64,000 bases of DNA. Source: Nocardioides kongjuensis. Its GTDB lineage: Bacteria > Actinomycetota > Actinomycetes > Propionibacteriales > Nocardioidaceae. Both the position numbers and the translations under genes were made by a program. The notes under the pieces are model-generated. The model was not told the origin of the DNA and ran no database searches. It was given only the letters and a program-made list of their open reading frames with translations. This document shows, piece by piece, positions 26,198 through 34,510 of this stretch. Each line of letters begins with the position of its first letter. Within the stretch, counting starts at the first letter, position 1. The stretch covers positions 3,971,001 through 4,035,000 of the forward strand of contig NZ_JACCBF010000001.1 in assembly GCF_013409625.1 (NCBI RefSeq), written 5' to 3'.

Positions 26198-26806
26198 ATG
26201 TCCGAGACCGCCCGCAAGCGCCGCCCGTACGCCCCGCGCGTGCCGATGGCCGAGCGCCGCGAGCAGCTCCTCGACGCCGCCCTGACGATCATCGACCGCG
26301 ACGGGTACGACGGCGTCTCGATCGACGCGATCGCCCGCGAGGTCGGGGTCACCCGCCCGGTCGTGTACGGCGCCTTCGACGGCCTCGGCCCGTTGCTGAC
26401 CGCGCTGCTCGACCGGCAGCAGCAGCGCGCGATCACCCAGCTCTACGGTGCCCTGCCGCTCGCCGCGCTGGCCGGCACCCCGCTGGCGATCGTCGAGCAG
26501 GGCATCCCGGCGCTGCACGCGATGGTGCTCGCCGACCCCGTCACCTGGCGCGCGATCCTGCAGTCGCCGGGCAACGCACCGGACCCGGTGCGCGAACGGA
26601 TCGAGGGCGACCGGGGACGCGTGCTGGGCACCATCCGGATGATGGTCGCCGCGGTCGTGCCGGGCGCCGACGCGGACGTGCTCGCCCACGCGGTGCTCGC
26701 GCTGCTCGAGCACTTCGGCCAGCTGGTCCTCGCCGCGCCGGAGGAGTTCAGTGCCGCACGGCTCACCGCGTCGGCCAGCGCGATGATCGGGGCGTGGCTG
26801 CCATGA
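26198..26806 (+). CDS. TetR/AcrR family transcriptional regulator
   Basis: A 202-residue TetR protein. A basic N-terminal arm (ARKRRPYAPRVPMAERREQ) precedes the HTH: LLDAALTIIDRDG, VSIDAIAREVGVTRPVVYGAFDGLG. The ligand domain contains LDRQQQRAITQLYGAL, TWRAILQSPGNAPDPVR and HAVLALLEHFGQLVL. It is divergent from the MpaB/DUF2236 oxygenase gene and probably represses it via the palindrome at 26148-26161. TetR-DUF2236 pairs of this kind are common in Actinobacteria. The stop overlaps the GNAT gene start (ATGA), so the two are coupled. An upstream ATG (26165) would add 11 residues; the start used has a better context. Confidence 0.88.
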   Translation: MSETARKRRPYAPRVPMAERREQLLDAALTIIDRDGYDGVSIDAIAREVGVTRPVVYGAFDGLGPLLTALLDRQQQRAITQLYGALPLAALAGTPLAIVEQGIPALHAMVLADPVTWRAILQSPGNAPDPVRERIEGDRGRVLGTIRMMVAAVVPGADADVLAHAVLALLEHFGQLVLAAPEEFSAARLTASASAMIGAWLP

Positions 26807-27279
26807 GTGCCCCCACGGTCCGGCTCGCGACGCCTGCCGACGCCTTCGTGGTCGGCGGCCTGCTCTTCGACTTCAACACCGAGTACGACACCCCGACCCC
26901 GAGCGCGGCCGACTTCGGCGACCGCTTCAACGCCCTGCTGACGCGACCCGACGTGCTCGTCGTGCTCGCCGAGGACCCGGCGAGCGGAGACGCCACCGGG
27001 TTCGCCTTCCTCACGCTGCGCCCCACGCCGTACGGCGACGGCCCGCTCGCCCAGCTCGAGGAGCTGTACGTCGTCCCGCCGCTGCGCGACCAGGGCATCG
27101 GCACCGCCCTGCTGACCCGGGCGGTCGGCGAGGTCGAGCAGCGCGGCGGGATCGAGGTGCACATCAACGTCGACGAGGTCGACACCGACACCCGGCGGTT
27201 CTACGAGCGCCACGGGTTCACGAACATCCAGCCCGGCGAGGACTTCCGGATGCTGTGCTACCTCCGCGAGCTCACCTGA
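26803..27279 (+). CDS. GNAT family N-acetyltransferase
   Basis: A 158-residue acetyltransferase. Acetyl-CoA binding motif A is seen as LEELYVVPPLRDQGIGTALLTRAVGEVEQRG, where RDQGIG is the pyrophosphate loop (Q/RxxGxG/A). The C-terminal strand DTRRFYERHGFTN is motif B. The substrate could be an amine or protein and cannot be predicted. Its ATG overlaps the TetR stop by four bases, so expression is tied to the regulator. Nothing further in the sequence explains the pairing. Confidence 0.9.
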   Translation: MSAPTVRLATPADAFVVGGLLFDFNTEYDTPTPSAADFGDRFNALLTRPDVLVVLAEDPASGDATGFAFLTLRPTPYGDGPLAQLEELYVVPPLRDQGIGTALLTRAVGEVEQRGGIEVHINVDEVDTDTRRFYERHGFTNIQPGEDFRMLCYLRELT

Positions 27280-27309
27280 GCTGGCCGGCCGAGGTGGACC
27301 CCCGCTGCG

Positions 27310-28149
27310 CTACCTCGGGGCGGGCTCCGCGCTGAACTCCCCCGGCGTGACGCCGGTGACCGAGCGGAAGTCGCGGGTGAGGTGCGCCTGGTCGGCGTAG
27401 CCCAGCTCGGCGGCGACCCGGGCCAGGTCGACCCGCTCGCCGGCGCGGAGCAGGTCGGCCGCGTCGTGCAGCCGGCGGCGCTGCACCAGCCACTTCGGCG
27501 ACAGCCCGATCCGGCGCCGGGTCAGCCGCTGCAGCGCACGCTCGCCGAGGTCGAACTTCTCGCACACCTGGGAGACCCGCTGCACCTCGCGTTCCCCCTC
27601 GACGTACTCCACGATCGCGTTGACCAGCCGGCCCTCGTCGTCGACCGGCACGAGCACGCCGAGCGCCTCGGCCACGAGCGCGCACGCCTCCTGCTGCCGC
27701 GCGACCTCGGCGGGGTCGTCCCCGAGCGCGTCGGCCACCGCGGCGACCAGGCGCGCCGCGTCCAGGCCGGCGACCGAGGCCAGCGGGCGCCGCTGGTTGG
27801 TCAGCTCGGCCACCGGACCACCGACCAGCGCGAGCCCGGCCGCCGGCTGCATCATCACGCCGAGCGCCCACCCGGTGCCCGAGAGCTCCTCGGTGCTCAA
27901 CCCGGCGTGCGGGCCGACCAGCTGTGCTCCGTCCGGGCCGACGACGACCTGGCACACCGGGTACTGCAGCACCCGCTGCACCGAGCTCTGCCCCGGCGGC
28001 AGCGACCAGACCGGCACCCAGAACCGGCGCACCGCGTCACCCAGCGAGGGCGGCGGGGCGTAGCGCCGCAGGGACGGGCTGTACCCGCGGACGTCGCGCA
28101 GCTGGGCGGGCTCGACCACGTCGAGCGGTCCGTCGGGCGTCCAGCGCAT
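27310..28149 (-). CDS. AraC family transcriptional regulator
   Basis: A 279-residue regulator. The N-terminal two thirds is the DUF6597-type domain (RRYAPPPSLGDAVRRFWVPVWSLPPGQ, VLQYPVCQVVVGPDG) that is typical of one-domain ligand-sensing AraC proteins. The C-terminal AraC HTH pair is VSQVCEKFDLGERALQRLTRRRIGLSPKWL and LARVAAELGYADQAHLTRDFRSVTGVTPGEF. The gene is divergent from the VOC-family gene, 51 bases between starts. This arrangement (AraC next to a glyoxalase-like gene) is frequent in Actinobacteria and suggests that the regulator controls the VOC gene. Confidence 0.9.
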   Translation of the reverse strand: MRWTPDGPLDVVEPAQLRDVRGYSPSLRRYAPPPSLGDAVRRFWVPVWSLPPGQSSVQRVLQYPVCQVVVGPDGAQLVGPHAGLSTEELSGTGWALGVMMQPAAGLALVGGPVAELTNQRRPLASVAGLDAARLVAAVADALGDDPAEVARQQEACALVAEALGVLVPVDDEGRLVNAIVEYVEGEREVQRVSQVCEKFDLGERALQRLTRRRIGLSPKWLVQRRRLHDAADLLRAGERVDLARVAAELGYADQAHLTRDFRSVTGVTPGEFSAEPAPR

Positions 28150-28200
28150 GTGTCGGATTCTTTCAAGACAGGTGTCGGCGGGCCCGGGCATGGTGGGGCC

Positions 28201-28590
28201 ATGACTTCTCCCGTGACCGAGCTCATCGCGTTCACCATCGACTCGGCCGACGCCGCGGCGCTGGCCCGCTTCTACGCCGACCTGACCGGCGGCGAGGTGA
28301 CCGGCGACTACCCGGAGTACGGGTACGCGTCGGCCTCCGTCCTCGGCGCGACCCTCAACTTCCAGACCGTGCAGGACTACTCCCGCCCGCAGTGGCCGGG
28401 CCAGGAGCACCCGCAGCAGTTCCACCTGGACTTCCGGGTGCCCGACCTCGAGGCCGCCACCGAGCACGCCCGCTCGCTCGGCGCGACCGTGGCCGACACC
28501 CAGCCGGCAGCGCAGGCGGGTGGCTCGTGGCGGGTCATGCTCGACCCCGACGGGCACCCGTTCTGCCTGTGCCCGCCGCAGGAGGGCTGA
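28201..28590 (+). CDS. VOC family protein (glyoxalase/bleomycin-resistance fold)
   Basis: A 129-residue single-subunit vicinal-oxygen-chelate protein. The two beta-alpha-beta-beta-beta modules are visible: LIAFTIDSADAAALARFYADLTGG with NFQTV, then QFHLDFRVPDLEAATEHARSLGA with VMLDPDGHPFCLCPP. The His of FHLDF and Asp/His in the C-terminal strand are positioned as metal or substrate ligands. Function could be glyoxalase-like, dioxygenase or antibiotic binding. It is divergent from the AraC regulator gene, which probably controls it. Confidence 0.88.
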   Translation: MTSPVTELIAFTIDSADAAALARFYADLTGGEVTGDYPEYGYASASVLGATLNFQTVQDYSRPQWPGQEHPQQFHLDFRVPDLEAATEHARSLGATVADTQPAAQAGGSWRVMLDPDGHPFCLCPPQEG

Positions 28591-28648
28591 CCCTCTGGGA
28601 TCACCCGAACCGGTGACAGCCCGGCGCACCCCGGCCCATGATGGGGCT

Positions 28649-28927
28649 GTGCGCCGGGTCCACCAGCCCCTCCCGAGCGCGGGTGCCGCCTACCTCGACG
28701 CCCGCGGGGACGGCCGCGCGATGCGGGTCAGCTGGCACGCCGAGGCCGAGGTCGTGGTCCTCTCGCTGTGGCGCGACAACGTCTGCACCGGCAGCTTCCA
28801 GCTCGCGCTCGAGGACGTCCCGGGCCTGGTGGACCTGCTCGCGGCCCGGTACGGCGACGCACCTGACGAATGGGCCGGGTACCAACCGGACACGGAGCCC
28901 ATCCGTCAGGTGCGTGGTGGAGCCTAG
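28649..28927 (+). CDS. Small conserved hypothetical protein with a hairpin in its 3' end
   Basis: A 92-residue reading frame from GTG 28649. The core AMRVSWHAEAEVVVLSLWRDNVCTGSFQL matches a short conserved actinobacterial protein of unknown function (MRVSWH...VVVLSLWRDNVCTG). The remaining part is a helix (EDVPGLVDLLAARYG). From residue 70 onward the codons are part of an inverted repeat (28858-28914) whose arm also occurs after the chromate transporter gene. The C-terminal tail PDEWAGYQPDTEPIRQV is therefore encoded by a repeat element and is not conserved by itself. The VOC stop lies 58 bases upstream. Confidence 0.6.
   Translation: MRRVHQPLPSAGAAYLDARGDGRAMRVSWHAEAEVVVLSLWRDNVCTGSFQLALEDVPGLVDLLAARYGDAPDEWAGYQPDTEPIRQVRGGA
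28858..28914. repeat. Inverted repeat, copy A of a two-copy family
   Basis: Arms of 18 bases (28858-28875 and 28897-28914; one mismatch) with a 21-base loop. The left arm CGCACCTGACGAATGGGC is identical to part of the hairpin at 53371-53435. It sits at the junction of two convergent genes and overlaps the end of the small protein gene. A bidirectional terminator or a repetitive extragenic palindrome is likely. Confidence 0.7.
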
Positions 28928-28941
28928 GGCCCCGGCGAGCG

Positions 28942-30285
28942 TCAGCCGACGGTGCGGATCAGCTTCTTGTTGACGAACTCCTCCATGCCGTAGCGGCTCA
29001 GCTCGCGGCCGAAGCCGGAGCGCTTGATGCCGCCGAAGGGCAGCTCGGCCGCGTCGAGGCCGACGCCGTTGACGAAGACCATGCCGGCGTCGATCTGGTC
29101 GGCGACGCGCTGGGCCTGCTCGGCGTCGGTGGAGAAGACGTAGGAGCCGAGGCCGTACGGCGTGTCGTTGGCGATCTGCACCGCCTCGGCCTCGTCTGCC
29201 GCCCGGAACACCATCGCGACCGGGCCGAACAGCTCCTGGCGGTACGCCGGGTTGTCGGTCGTGATGCCCGAGAGCACGCCGCTGGGGTAGAACGCTCCGT
29301 CGCGCTCGCCCGCGCTGGTCAGCTGAGCGCCGCCGGCGACGGCCTGGTCGACCTGCTTCGCGAGGTTCTCGGCGGCGGTGACCGAGGACAGCGGGGAGCC
29401 GCCGGAGGCCGCGAGCAGCTTCTCGGTGAACTTGGCGACGAACTCGTCGTACAGGCCGTCGACGACGATGAACCGCTTGCCGCCGTTGCAGACCTGGCCG
29501 GCGTTGTCCATGCGGGCGAAGACGGCCGCCTCGACGGTGGCGTCGAGGTCGTCGGAGGACAGCACGATGAACGGGTCGGAGCCGCCGAGCTCGAGGACGA
29601 CCTTCTTGAGGTTGCGCCCGGCGATCTCGGCGACGGCCGCACCGGCGCGCTCGGAGCCGGTGAGCGAGACGCCCTGGACGCGCGGGTCGGCGATGATGTC
29701 GGCGACCTGCTCGTTGGTGGCGTAGATGTTGACGTAGGCGCCCTCAGGGAAGCCGGCGTCCTTGAAGATCTGCTCCTGCAGCGCGGCCGAGCGCGGGCAC
29801 TGCGGCGCGTGCTTGAGCAGGATCGTGTTGCCGATGATCAGGTTCGGGCCGGCGAAGCGGGCGATCTGGTAGACGGGGAAGTTCCACGGCATGATCCCGA
29901 GCAGGACGCCGACCGGCATCTTGCGGACCACCGCGGTTCCCTCGCCCTCGCCGAGCTCGATCGGCTCGTCGGCGAGGAAGCGCTCGGCGTTGTCGGCGTA
30001 GAACTCGTAGATCGACGCGGAGAAGTCGACCTCGCCCTCGGCGTCGGCGAGCGGCTTGCCCATCTCCTCGACCATCGCGGCGGCCAGCTCGGCGCTGCGC
30101 TCGCGGTGCAGCTCGGCGACCCGGCGGATCAGCGCGGCCCGGTCGGCGACGGTCGAGGTCCGGCCCCAGGAGCCGTACGCCGCGGAGGCCGCGTCGATCG
30201 CGGCGGCGATGTCGGCGTCGGTGGCGGTCGGGAAGGTCTCGACCAGCTCCCCGGTCGCGGGGTTGCGGACGGCGTACTCGGTCAT
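28942..30285 (-). CDS. gabD: NAD(P)-dependent aldehyde dehydrogenase (succinate-semialdehyde type)
   Basis: A 447-residue aldehyde dehydrogenase. The NAD-binding start is VLLGIMPWNFPVYQIARFAGPNL. The general base Glu is in KKVVLELGGSDPFIVL and the nucleophilic Cys in DNAGQVCNGGKRF. The C-terminal motif is ELFGPVAMVFR. Features fit the succinate-semialdehyde dehydrogenase group, though aminobutyraldehyde or other semialdehydes are possible. It is the last gene after potC (52 bases), in a polyamine-type ABC operon, so it most likely oxidises an aldehyde derived from an imported amine. No aminotransferase is encoded nearby. A strong ribosome-binding site (AAGGAG) precedes the ATG. Confidence 0.88.
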   Translation of the reverse strand: MTEYAVRNPATGELVETFPTATDADIAAAIDAASAAYGSWGRTSTVADRAALIRRVAELHRERSAELAAAMVEEMGKPLADAEGEVDFSASIYEFYADNAERFLADEPIELGEGEGTAVVRKMPVGVLLGIMPWNFPVYQIARFAGPNLIIGNTILLKHAPQCPRSAALQEQIFKDAGFPEGAYVNIYATNEQVADIIADPRVQGVSLTGSERAGAAVAEIAGRNLKKVVLELGGSDPFIVLSSDDLDATVEAAVFARMDNAGQVCNGGKRFIVVDGLYDEFVAKFTEKLLAASGGSPLSSVTAAENLAKQVDQAVAGGAQLTSAGERDGAFYPSGVLSGITTDNPAYRQELFGPVAMVFRAADEAEAVQIANDTPYGLGSYVFSTDAEQAQRVADQIDAGMVFVNGVGLDAAELPFGGIKRSGFGRELSRYGMEEFVNKKLIRTVG

Positions 30286-30337
30286 GGGGTGGGGCTCCTT
30301 CGGACGATGCAGGTGAAGTGGGACGGGATGGGGTGGA

Positions 30338-31138
30338 TCAACGGACGCCCTCGACGTCGGAGGACAGCCGCTGCGCCAGCCAGACGGGGATGATCGAGAA
30401 CACGATCAGCACGACCGCGACGACGTTGACCACCGGGGCCTGGTTGGGGCGGAACATGTTGTTGAGGATCCAGATGGGCAGCGTGGTCGCCCCCTGTCCG
30501 GCCGTGAACGTGGTCACGATGATCTCGTCGAAGCTCAGTGCAAAGGCAAGCATGCCACCGGCGAGAAGTGCGGAGCGCAGCTGCGGCAGGGTGACCAGGC
30601 GGAAGGTCGTCAGGACACCCGCGCCGAGGTCGGCCGAGGCCTCCTCGAGGCTGGTGCCCATCCTCCGCAGCCGCGCCTGCACGTTGTTGAACACGGTCAC
30701 GATGCAGAAGGTCGCGTGCGCCACGACGATGGTCCACAGCGAGAGGTCGACCCCCATGATCCCCTTGAACCCGTTGTTCAGCGCGATGCCGGTGACCACG
30801 CCGGGCAACGCGATCGGGAGGATCACCAGCAGGTTGACGGCGTTCTTGCCGAAGAACGAGTAGCGCTGCAGGGCCAGGGCGAGCAGCGTGCCCAGGAGCA
30901 GGGCCAGCGCGGTGGCGATCACCGCGACCTGGAGGCTGGTCACCAGCGCCTCGCGGGCGCCGGCGCTGTGCGCGGCCCGGCGCCACCACTCGAAGGTGAC
31001 GCCGTCCGGCGGCCAGGTCATCGACTGGCTCGGGTTGACCGAGTTCGCGACGACGACCAGCAGCGGCACGTAGATCAGCGCGAGGACGCCGAAGGTGAGG
31101 CCGGCCAGGACGCGCCGGGAGAGCGGACTGAGGGTCAT
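30338..31138 (-). CDS. potC: Polyamine-type ABC transporter permease (PotC-like)
   Basis: A 266-residue inner membrane permease with six helices. The binding-protein-dependent transport signature is MGTSLEEASADLGAGVLTTFRLVTLPQLRSALLAGG (EAAxDLGA---G---------LP). Other segments: LTFGVLALIYVPLLVVVANSVN, ATALALLLGTLLALAL, LLVILPIALPGVVTGIAL. It belongs to the spermidine/putrescine/aminobutyrate family. It is third in the transport part of the operon, 28 bases after potB. Together with PotB it forms the membrane channel energised by PotA. Confidence 0.92.
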   Translation of the reverse strand: MTLSPLSRRVLAGLTFGVLALIYVPLLVVVANSVNPSQSMTWPPDGVTFEWWRRAAHSAGAREALVTSLQVAVIATALALLLGTLLALALQRYSFFGKNAVNLLVILPIALPGVVTGIALNNGFKGIMGVDLSLWTIVVAHATFCIVTVFNNVQARLRRMGTSLEEASADLGAGVLTTFRLVTLPQLRSALLAGGMLAFALSFDEIIVTTFTAGQGATTLPIWILNNMFRPNQAPVVNVVAVVLIVFSIIPVWLAQRLSSDVEGVR

Positions 31139-31166
31139 CGGAGGCCTTCTCTCGGGTGCCCGGGCA

Positions 31167-32090
31167 TCAGAGGTTGTCCAGGGCGCCGGTACGACGGATC
31201 GCGGTCAGCAGCACCAGCATCACCACGATCGGGATCATCGCGATCGCGGCGGCCAGCGGCAGGTTGTTGGCCGCGCCGGCGTTGATGTAGACGAGGTTGC
31301 CGAGCATCTGGTTGGCGCCGCCGACGATGTTGACGGTGATGTAGTCGCCCATCGTCAGCGAGAAGCTGAAGATGGCGCCGGCCACGATGCCGGGGACGAG
31401 CAGCGGGAAGACGATCGAGCGCAGCACCAGGCCGCTCGGGGCGCCCAGGTCACCGGCCGCCTCGAGCAGCGAGTCGGGGACCCGCTCGAGCGAGGCGAAG
31501 ATCGGCAAGATGACGTAGGGCAGCCAGATGTAGGCCTGGGTGATGATCACCGCGGTCAGGCCGTAGCCGGGCGAGCCGAGTCCGGTCCAGTCGGCGAGGC
31601 CGCCCTCGGAGAGCACGACCCGCCAGGAGAAGACCTTGACGAGGTAGCTGGCCCACAGCGGGGTGAGCACCGCGACCACCAGCATCCTGCGCACGCGCGG
31701 CGAGGCGACCTTGGCCATGTAGAAGGCGATCGGCAACGCGATCGCGACGTCGATGACGGTCACCGCGACCGCCACGCCGAGCGTGCGGAGGGTGACCGTG
31801 CGGTACACCTCGTTGTCGAGGAGCGTGCGGAAGTTGTCGAACGTCCACGTCCGGTCGATCTCGCTGGTGAGGCTGTCGACCGACCACAGCGAGGTGATCA
31901 GCAGCGCCGCCAGCGCGACGACGTACACCAGGAGCATCCAGGCGAGCGGCGCGGAGAGCAGGAGCGAGAGCCGGAGCCACACCATGCGGTGCAGCAGCCG
32001 GGACCCCGGCCGGGCCACCGGCCCCCGCAGTGCGGGGTCGGTGGTCCGGCCGGGCCGGATGTCGCTGTGCGACGAGGACGTGGCGGACAT
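31167..32090 (-). CDS. potB: Polyamine-type ABC transporter permease (PotB-like)
   Basis: A 307-residue permease with six helices. It starts with a hydrophilic head (MSATSSSHSDIRPGRTTDP) then LLLSAPLAWMLLVYVVALAALLITSL. The coupling motif is LLEAAGDLGAPSGLVLRSIVFPLLVPGIV (EAA loop). DVAIALPIAFYMAKV and IITQAYIWLPYVILPIFASLERV are membrane parts. The ATG at 32090 is two bases from the stop of the potD gene. It would form a heterodimer with PotC. Confidence 0.92.
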   Translation of the reverse strand: MSATSSSHSDIRPGRTTDPALRGPVARPGSRLLHRMVWLRLSLLLSAPLAWMLLVYVVALAALLITSLWSVDSLTSEIDRTWTFDNFRTLLDNEVYRTVTLRTLGVAVAVTVIDVAIALPIAFYMAKVASPRVRRMLVVAVLTPLWASYLVKVFSWRVVLSEGGLADWTGLGSPGYGLTAVIITQAYIWLPYVILPIFASLERVPDSLLEAAGDLGAPSGLVLRSIVFPLLVPGIVAGAIFSFSLTMGDYITVNIVGGANQMLGNLVYINAGAANNLPLAAAIAMIPIVVMLVLLTAIRRTGALDNL

Positions 32091-32092
32091 GA

Positions 32093-33274
32093 TCAGCCCT
32101 TGATCTCCGTCCAGGCCTCGGTCCACTGCGAGTAGTCGGTGCACTCGACGTCGGTGCGGCCGTCGAGGCACTTCTTGACCGGCGTGCGCCAGAACCACAG
32201 CTGCTTCGCGTAGTCCTGGTCACCGGCGTGGAAGGTCGCGCAGTGGTTGGGGTCGGTGGTCTTCTTGCAGGCCTCGGGGCTGTTCGGCGCCTCGCCGAAG
32301 TACTCGGTCGCCTGCGCGTTCGCCTCGGGCGAGAGGATGTAGTCCATCCACTTGTAGGCGCAGTTCGGGTTCTTCGCCTGCGACGACAGCATCCAGGTGT
32401 CGTTCCACGCCGTGGCGCCCTCGGTGGGCAGCGTGACGTCGACGTCCTTGTTCTTGATGTTGTTCTTGATGACCTGCCAGGTCGTGCCGACGACCGAGTC
32501 GCCGGTCTCGAAGGCCTGGATCTCCTTGAGGTAGTCCGACCAGTACTCGCCGACGTACTGGCGCTGCTCCTTGAGCAGGGCGACCGCGGCGTCGAGCTGC
32601 TGCTGGTCGAGCGCGTAGGGGTTCTCGATCTTCAGCTCGGGCTTGGTCTTCATCAGGTACAGCGCGGCGTCGGCGATGTAGATCGGCGAGTCGTACGCCG
32701 TCACCTTGCCCTTGTTCTTCTCCAGCTGTGCCTTGTCGAACACCGCACCCCACGAGGTCGGGGCCTCGGCGAAGTTCGACTTGTTGAACATCAACAGGTT
32801 GGCGCCGTAGCCGTGCGGGACGCCGTAGTTCTTGCCGTCGACGGTGTTCCACTCGGTGTTCTTGAGGAAGTCGTAGACGTTGGCGTAGTTGGGCACCAGG
32901 TCGGTGTTGATCGCCTGGGCCTCCTTCGACGCGACCAGGCGCAGCGACAGGTCGCCCGAGGCGGCGATGACGTCGTACTCGCCGGACTTGGCGAGGTTGA
33001 ACGCCTCGTCGGAGGTGCCGTAGCTCTTGCTGGTGACCTCGCAGCCGGTCTCCTCCTCGAACGCCGAGACCCAGTCGACCTCGGGGTCGTTGCTGCCGTC
33101 CTCGACGTAGCCGGGCCACGCCAGGATGGAGACCTTGCCCTCGGTCTTGCCGAGCTTCTCGACGGCCTCGGTCTTCTTGTCGCTGTCGCCGCTGCCACAG
33201 GCGCTCAGCACGGAGACCGAGAGCAGGGTCAGGCAGGCCGCGGCCACACGGCCTCTCCGGAGGGTGTTCTTCAT
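32093..33274 (-). CDS. potD: Polyamine-type ABC transporter substrate-binding lipoprotein (PotD-like)
   Basis: A 393-residue lipoprotein. The signal peptide MKNTLRRGRVAAACLTLLSV ends at lipobox SVLSAC (Cys about residue 26). The mature part has PotD/PotF-type landmarks: KVSILAWPGYVEDG, FEEETGCEVTSKSYGTSDEAFNLA, YDVIAASGDLSLRLV and GVPHGYGANLLMFN. Substrate is likely a polyamine or related amine such as 4-aminobutyrate; exact ligand cannot be told. The ATG at 33272-33274 with GGAGA upstream starts the signal peptide. An ATG 13 codons earlier overlaps the potA stop but would put a charged head in front. Confidence 0.9.
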   Translation of the reverse strand: MKNTLRRGRVAAACLTLLSVSVLSACGSGDSDKKTEAVEKLGKTEGKVSILAWPGYVEDGSNDPEVDWVSAFEEETGCEVTSKSYGTSDEAFNLAKSGEYDVIAASGDLSLRLVASKEAQAINTDLVPNYANVYDFLKNTEWNTVDGKNYGVPHGYGANLLMFNKSNFAEAPTSWGAVFDKAQLEKNKGKVTAYDSPIYIADAALYLMKTKPELKIENPYALDQQQLDAAVALLKEQRQYVGEYWSDYLKEIQAFETGDSVVGTTWQVIKNNIKNKDVDVTLPTEGATAWNDTWMLSSQAKNPNCAYKWMDYILSPEANAQATEYFGEAPNSPEACKKTTDPNHCATFHAGDQDYAKQLWFWRTPVKKCLDGRTDVECTDYSQWTEAWTEIKG

Positions 33275-33309
33275 CGGGTTCTCCGCTTTCTCGTTGGGTT
33301 GGGAGCGAT

Positions 33310-34380
33310 TCATGAGCTGAGGGGTACGACGTCCGCACGGGCGAACCGGACGGTGACGTCCTCGCCGCGGTGCTCGCGGGCGTCGAGCGACCCGGTCGAC
33401 TGCTCGAGCGCGACCAGGTCGACGCCGTCGCGGGTGCGCAGGTGCACCCGGTTGCCGGTCCCGAGGTAGATCGTCTCGACGACGACCGCGTCGAGCCGGA
33501 CCTCGCCGTCGCGGGCGGCCTCGGTGTCGGTGCCCGGCGAGAGCCGCAGCCGCTCGGGGCGCACGGCGTGCTCGCCGGCGACACCCAGCACCCGCTGCGA
33601 GGTCTCGGCGTCGAACAGGTTGGTGGTGCCGACGAAGCCGGCGACGTACGCCGAGGCCGGGTTCTCGTAGATCTCGCGCGGGGTGCCGAGCTGCTGGATG
33701 CGGCCGGCGTCGAACACGGCGATCCGGTCGCTGAGGGTCAGCGCCTCCTCCTGGTCGTGGGTGACGAACACGAAGGTGATGCCGAGCTCGCGCTGGAGCT
33801 GCTTGAGCTCGACCTGCATCTGCTCGCGCAGCTTGAGGTCGAGGGCGCCGAGCGGCTCGTCGAGGAGCAGCACCCGCGGCTGCAGCACGATCGCGCGGGC
33901 CAGCGCGACCCGCTGCCGCTGGCCACCGGAGAGCTGGGCCGGGCGGCGCGCACCGAGGTGGCCGAGGCGGACGGTGTCGAGCGCCTGCTGGGCCCGCTCG
34001 CGGCGCTCCCTCTTGCCCATCTTGCGCACCCGCAGCCCGTAGGCGACGTTGTCGAGGACGCTCATGTGCGGGAACAGCGCGTAGTCCTGGAACACGGTGT
34101 GCACGTCGCGCTCGAAGGGCGCCGAGCGCGTGACGTCGACGCCGCCGAGCTCGACCGAGCCGGCGGTGGCCTGCTCGAACCCGGCGATCAGCCGCAGCAC
34201 GGTGGTCTTGCCCGACCCGGACGGCCCGAGCATCGAGAAGAACTCGCCGTCCGCGATGTCGAGGTCGACGTGGTCCACGGCGACCACGTCGCCGTAGGTC
34301 TTGCGCAGGCCCCGCAGCGAGATCGCCGGGCTGCGGTCGACGGCAGCGGCCTCAGCGGGAGCACTGGTCGAGAGAGACAT
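33310..34380 (-). CDS. potA: Polyamine-type ABC transporter ATP-binding protein (PotA-like)
   Basis: A 356-residue ATPase. Walker [11 protein letters not shown]-loop [13 protein letters not shown], signature [15 protein letters not shown], Walker [13 protein letters not shown]-loop [14 protein letters not shown]. The C-terminal TOBE domain covers about residues 270-350 ([33 protein letters not shown]). This is the PotA/CysA group. It is the first gene of the operon and is preceded by a promoter on the minus strand (34415-34443). It is divergent from the GntR gene. Confidence 0.93.
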   Translation of the reverse strand: MSLSTSAPAEAAAVDRSPAISLRGLRKTYGDVVAVDHVDLDIADGEFFSMLGPSGSGKTTVLRLIAGFEQATAGSVELGGVDVTRSAPFERDVHTVFQDYALFPHMSVLDNVAYGLRVRKMGKRERRERAQQALDTVRLGHLGARRPAQLSGGQRQRVALARAIVLQPRVLLLDEPLGALDLKLREQMQVELKQLQRELGITFVFVTHDQEEALTLSDRIAVFDAGRIQQLGTPREIYENPASAYVAGFVGTTNLFDAETSQRVLGVAGEHAVRPERLRLSPGTDTEAARDGEVRLDAVVVETIYLGTGNRVHLRTRDGVDLVALEQSTGSLDAREHRGEDVTVRFARADVVPLSS

Positions 34381-34414
34381 CGGATGTGCCTTTCGTCACG
34401 TACGGATTGGCGAT

Positions 34415-34443
34415 AAGATATGACTTCACAGTTCAAAGCACAA
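34415..34443 (-). promoter_or_regulatory. Predicted promoter of the pot operon
   Basis: On the minus strand a -35 element TTGTGC (34438-34443) and a -10 element TATCTT (34415-34420) are separated by exactly 17 bases. The stretch is AT-rich against its surroundings and lies 35 bases before the potA start. The divergent GntR regulator probably binds nearby. No clean operator symmetry was found. Confidence 0.5.
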
Positions 34444-34510
34444 GAGGTTCGTGGGACTGCGGGCTAGATTGCGGCGACAGCCGTGGGGACGAGGGACTGG
34501 AGGCGAGACG

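Noticed and set aside
33275..33313. The earlier ATG (33313) as start of the binding protein gene, overlapping the ATPase stop
   Set aside because: It would add a charged 13-residue head before a textbook lipoprotein signal peptide. The ATG at 33274 has its own ribosome-binding site.
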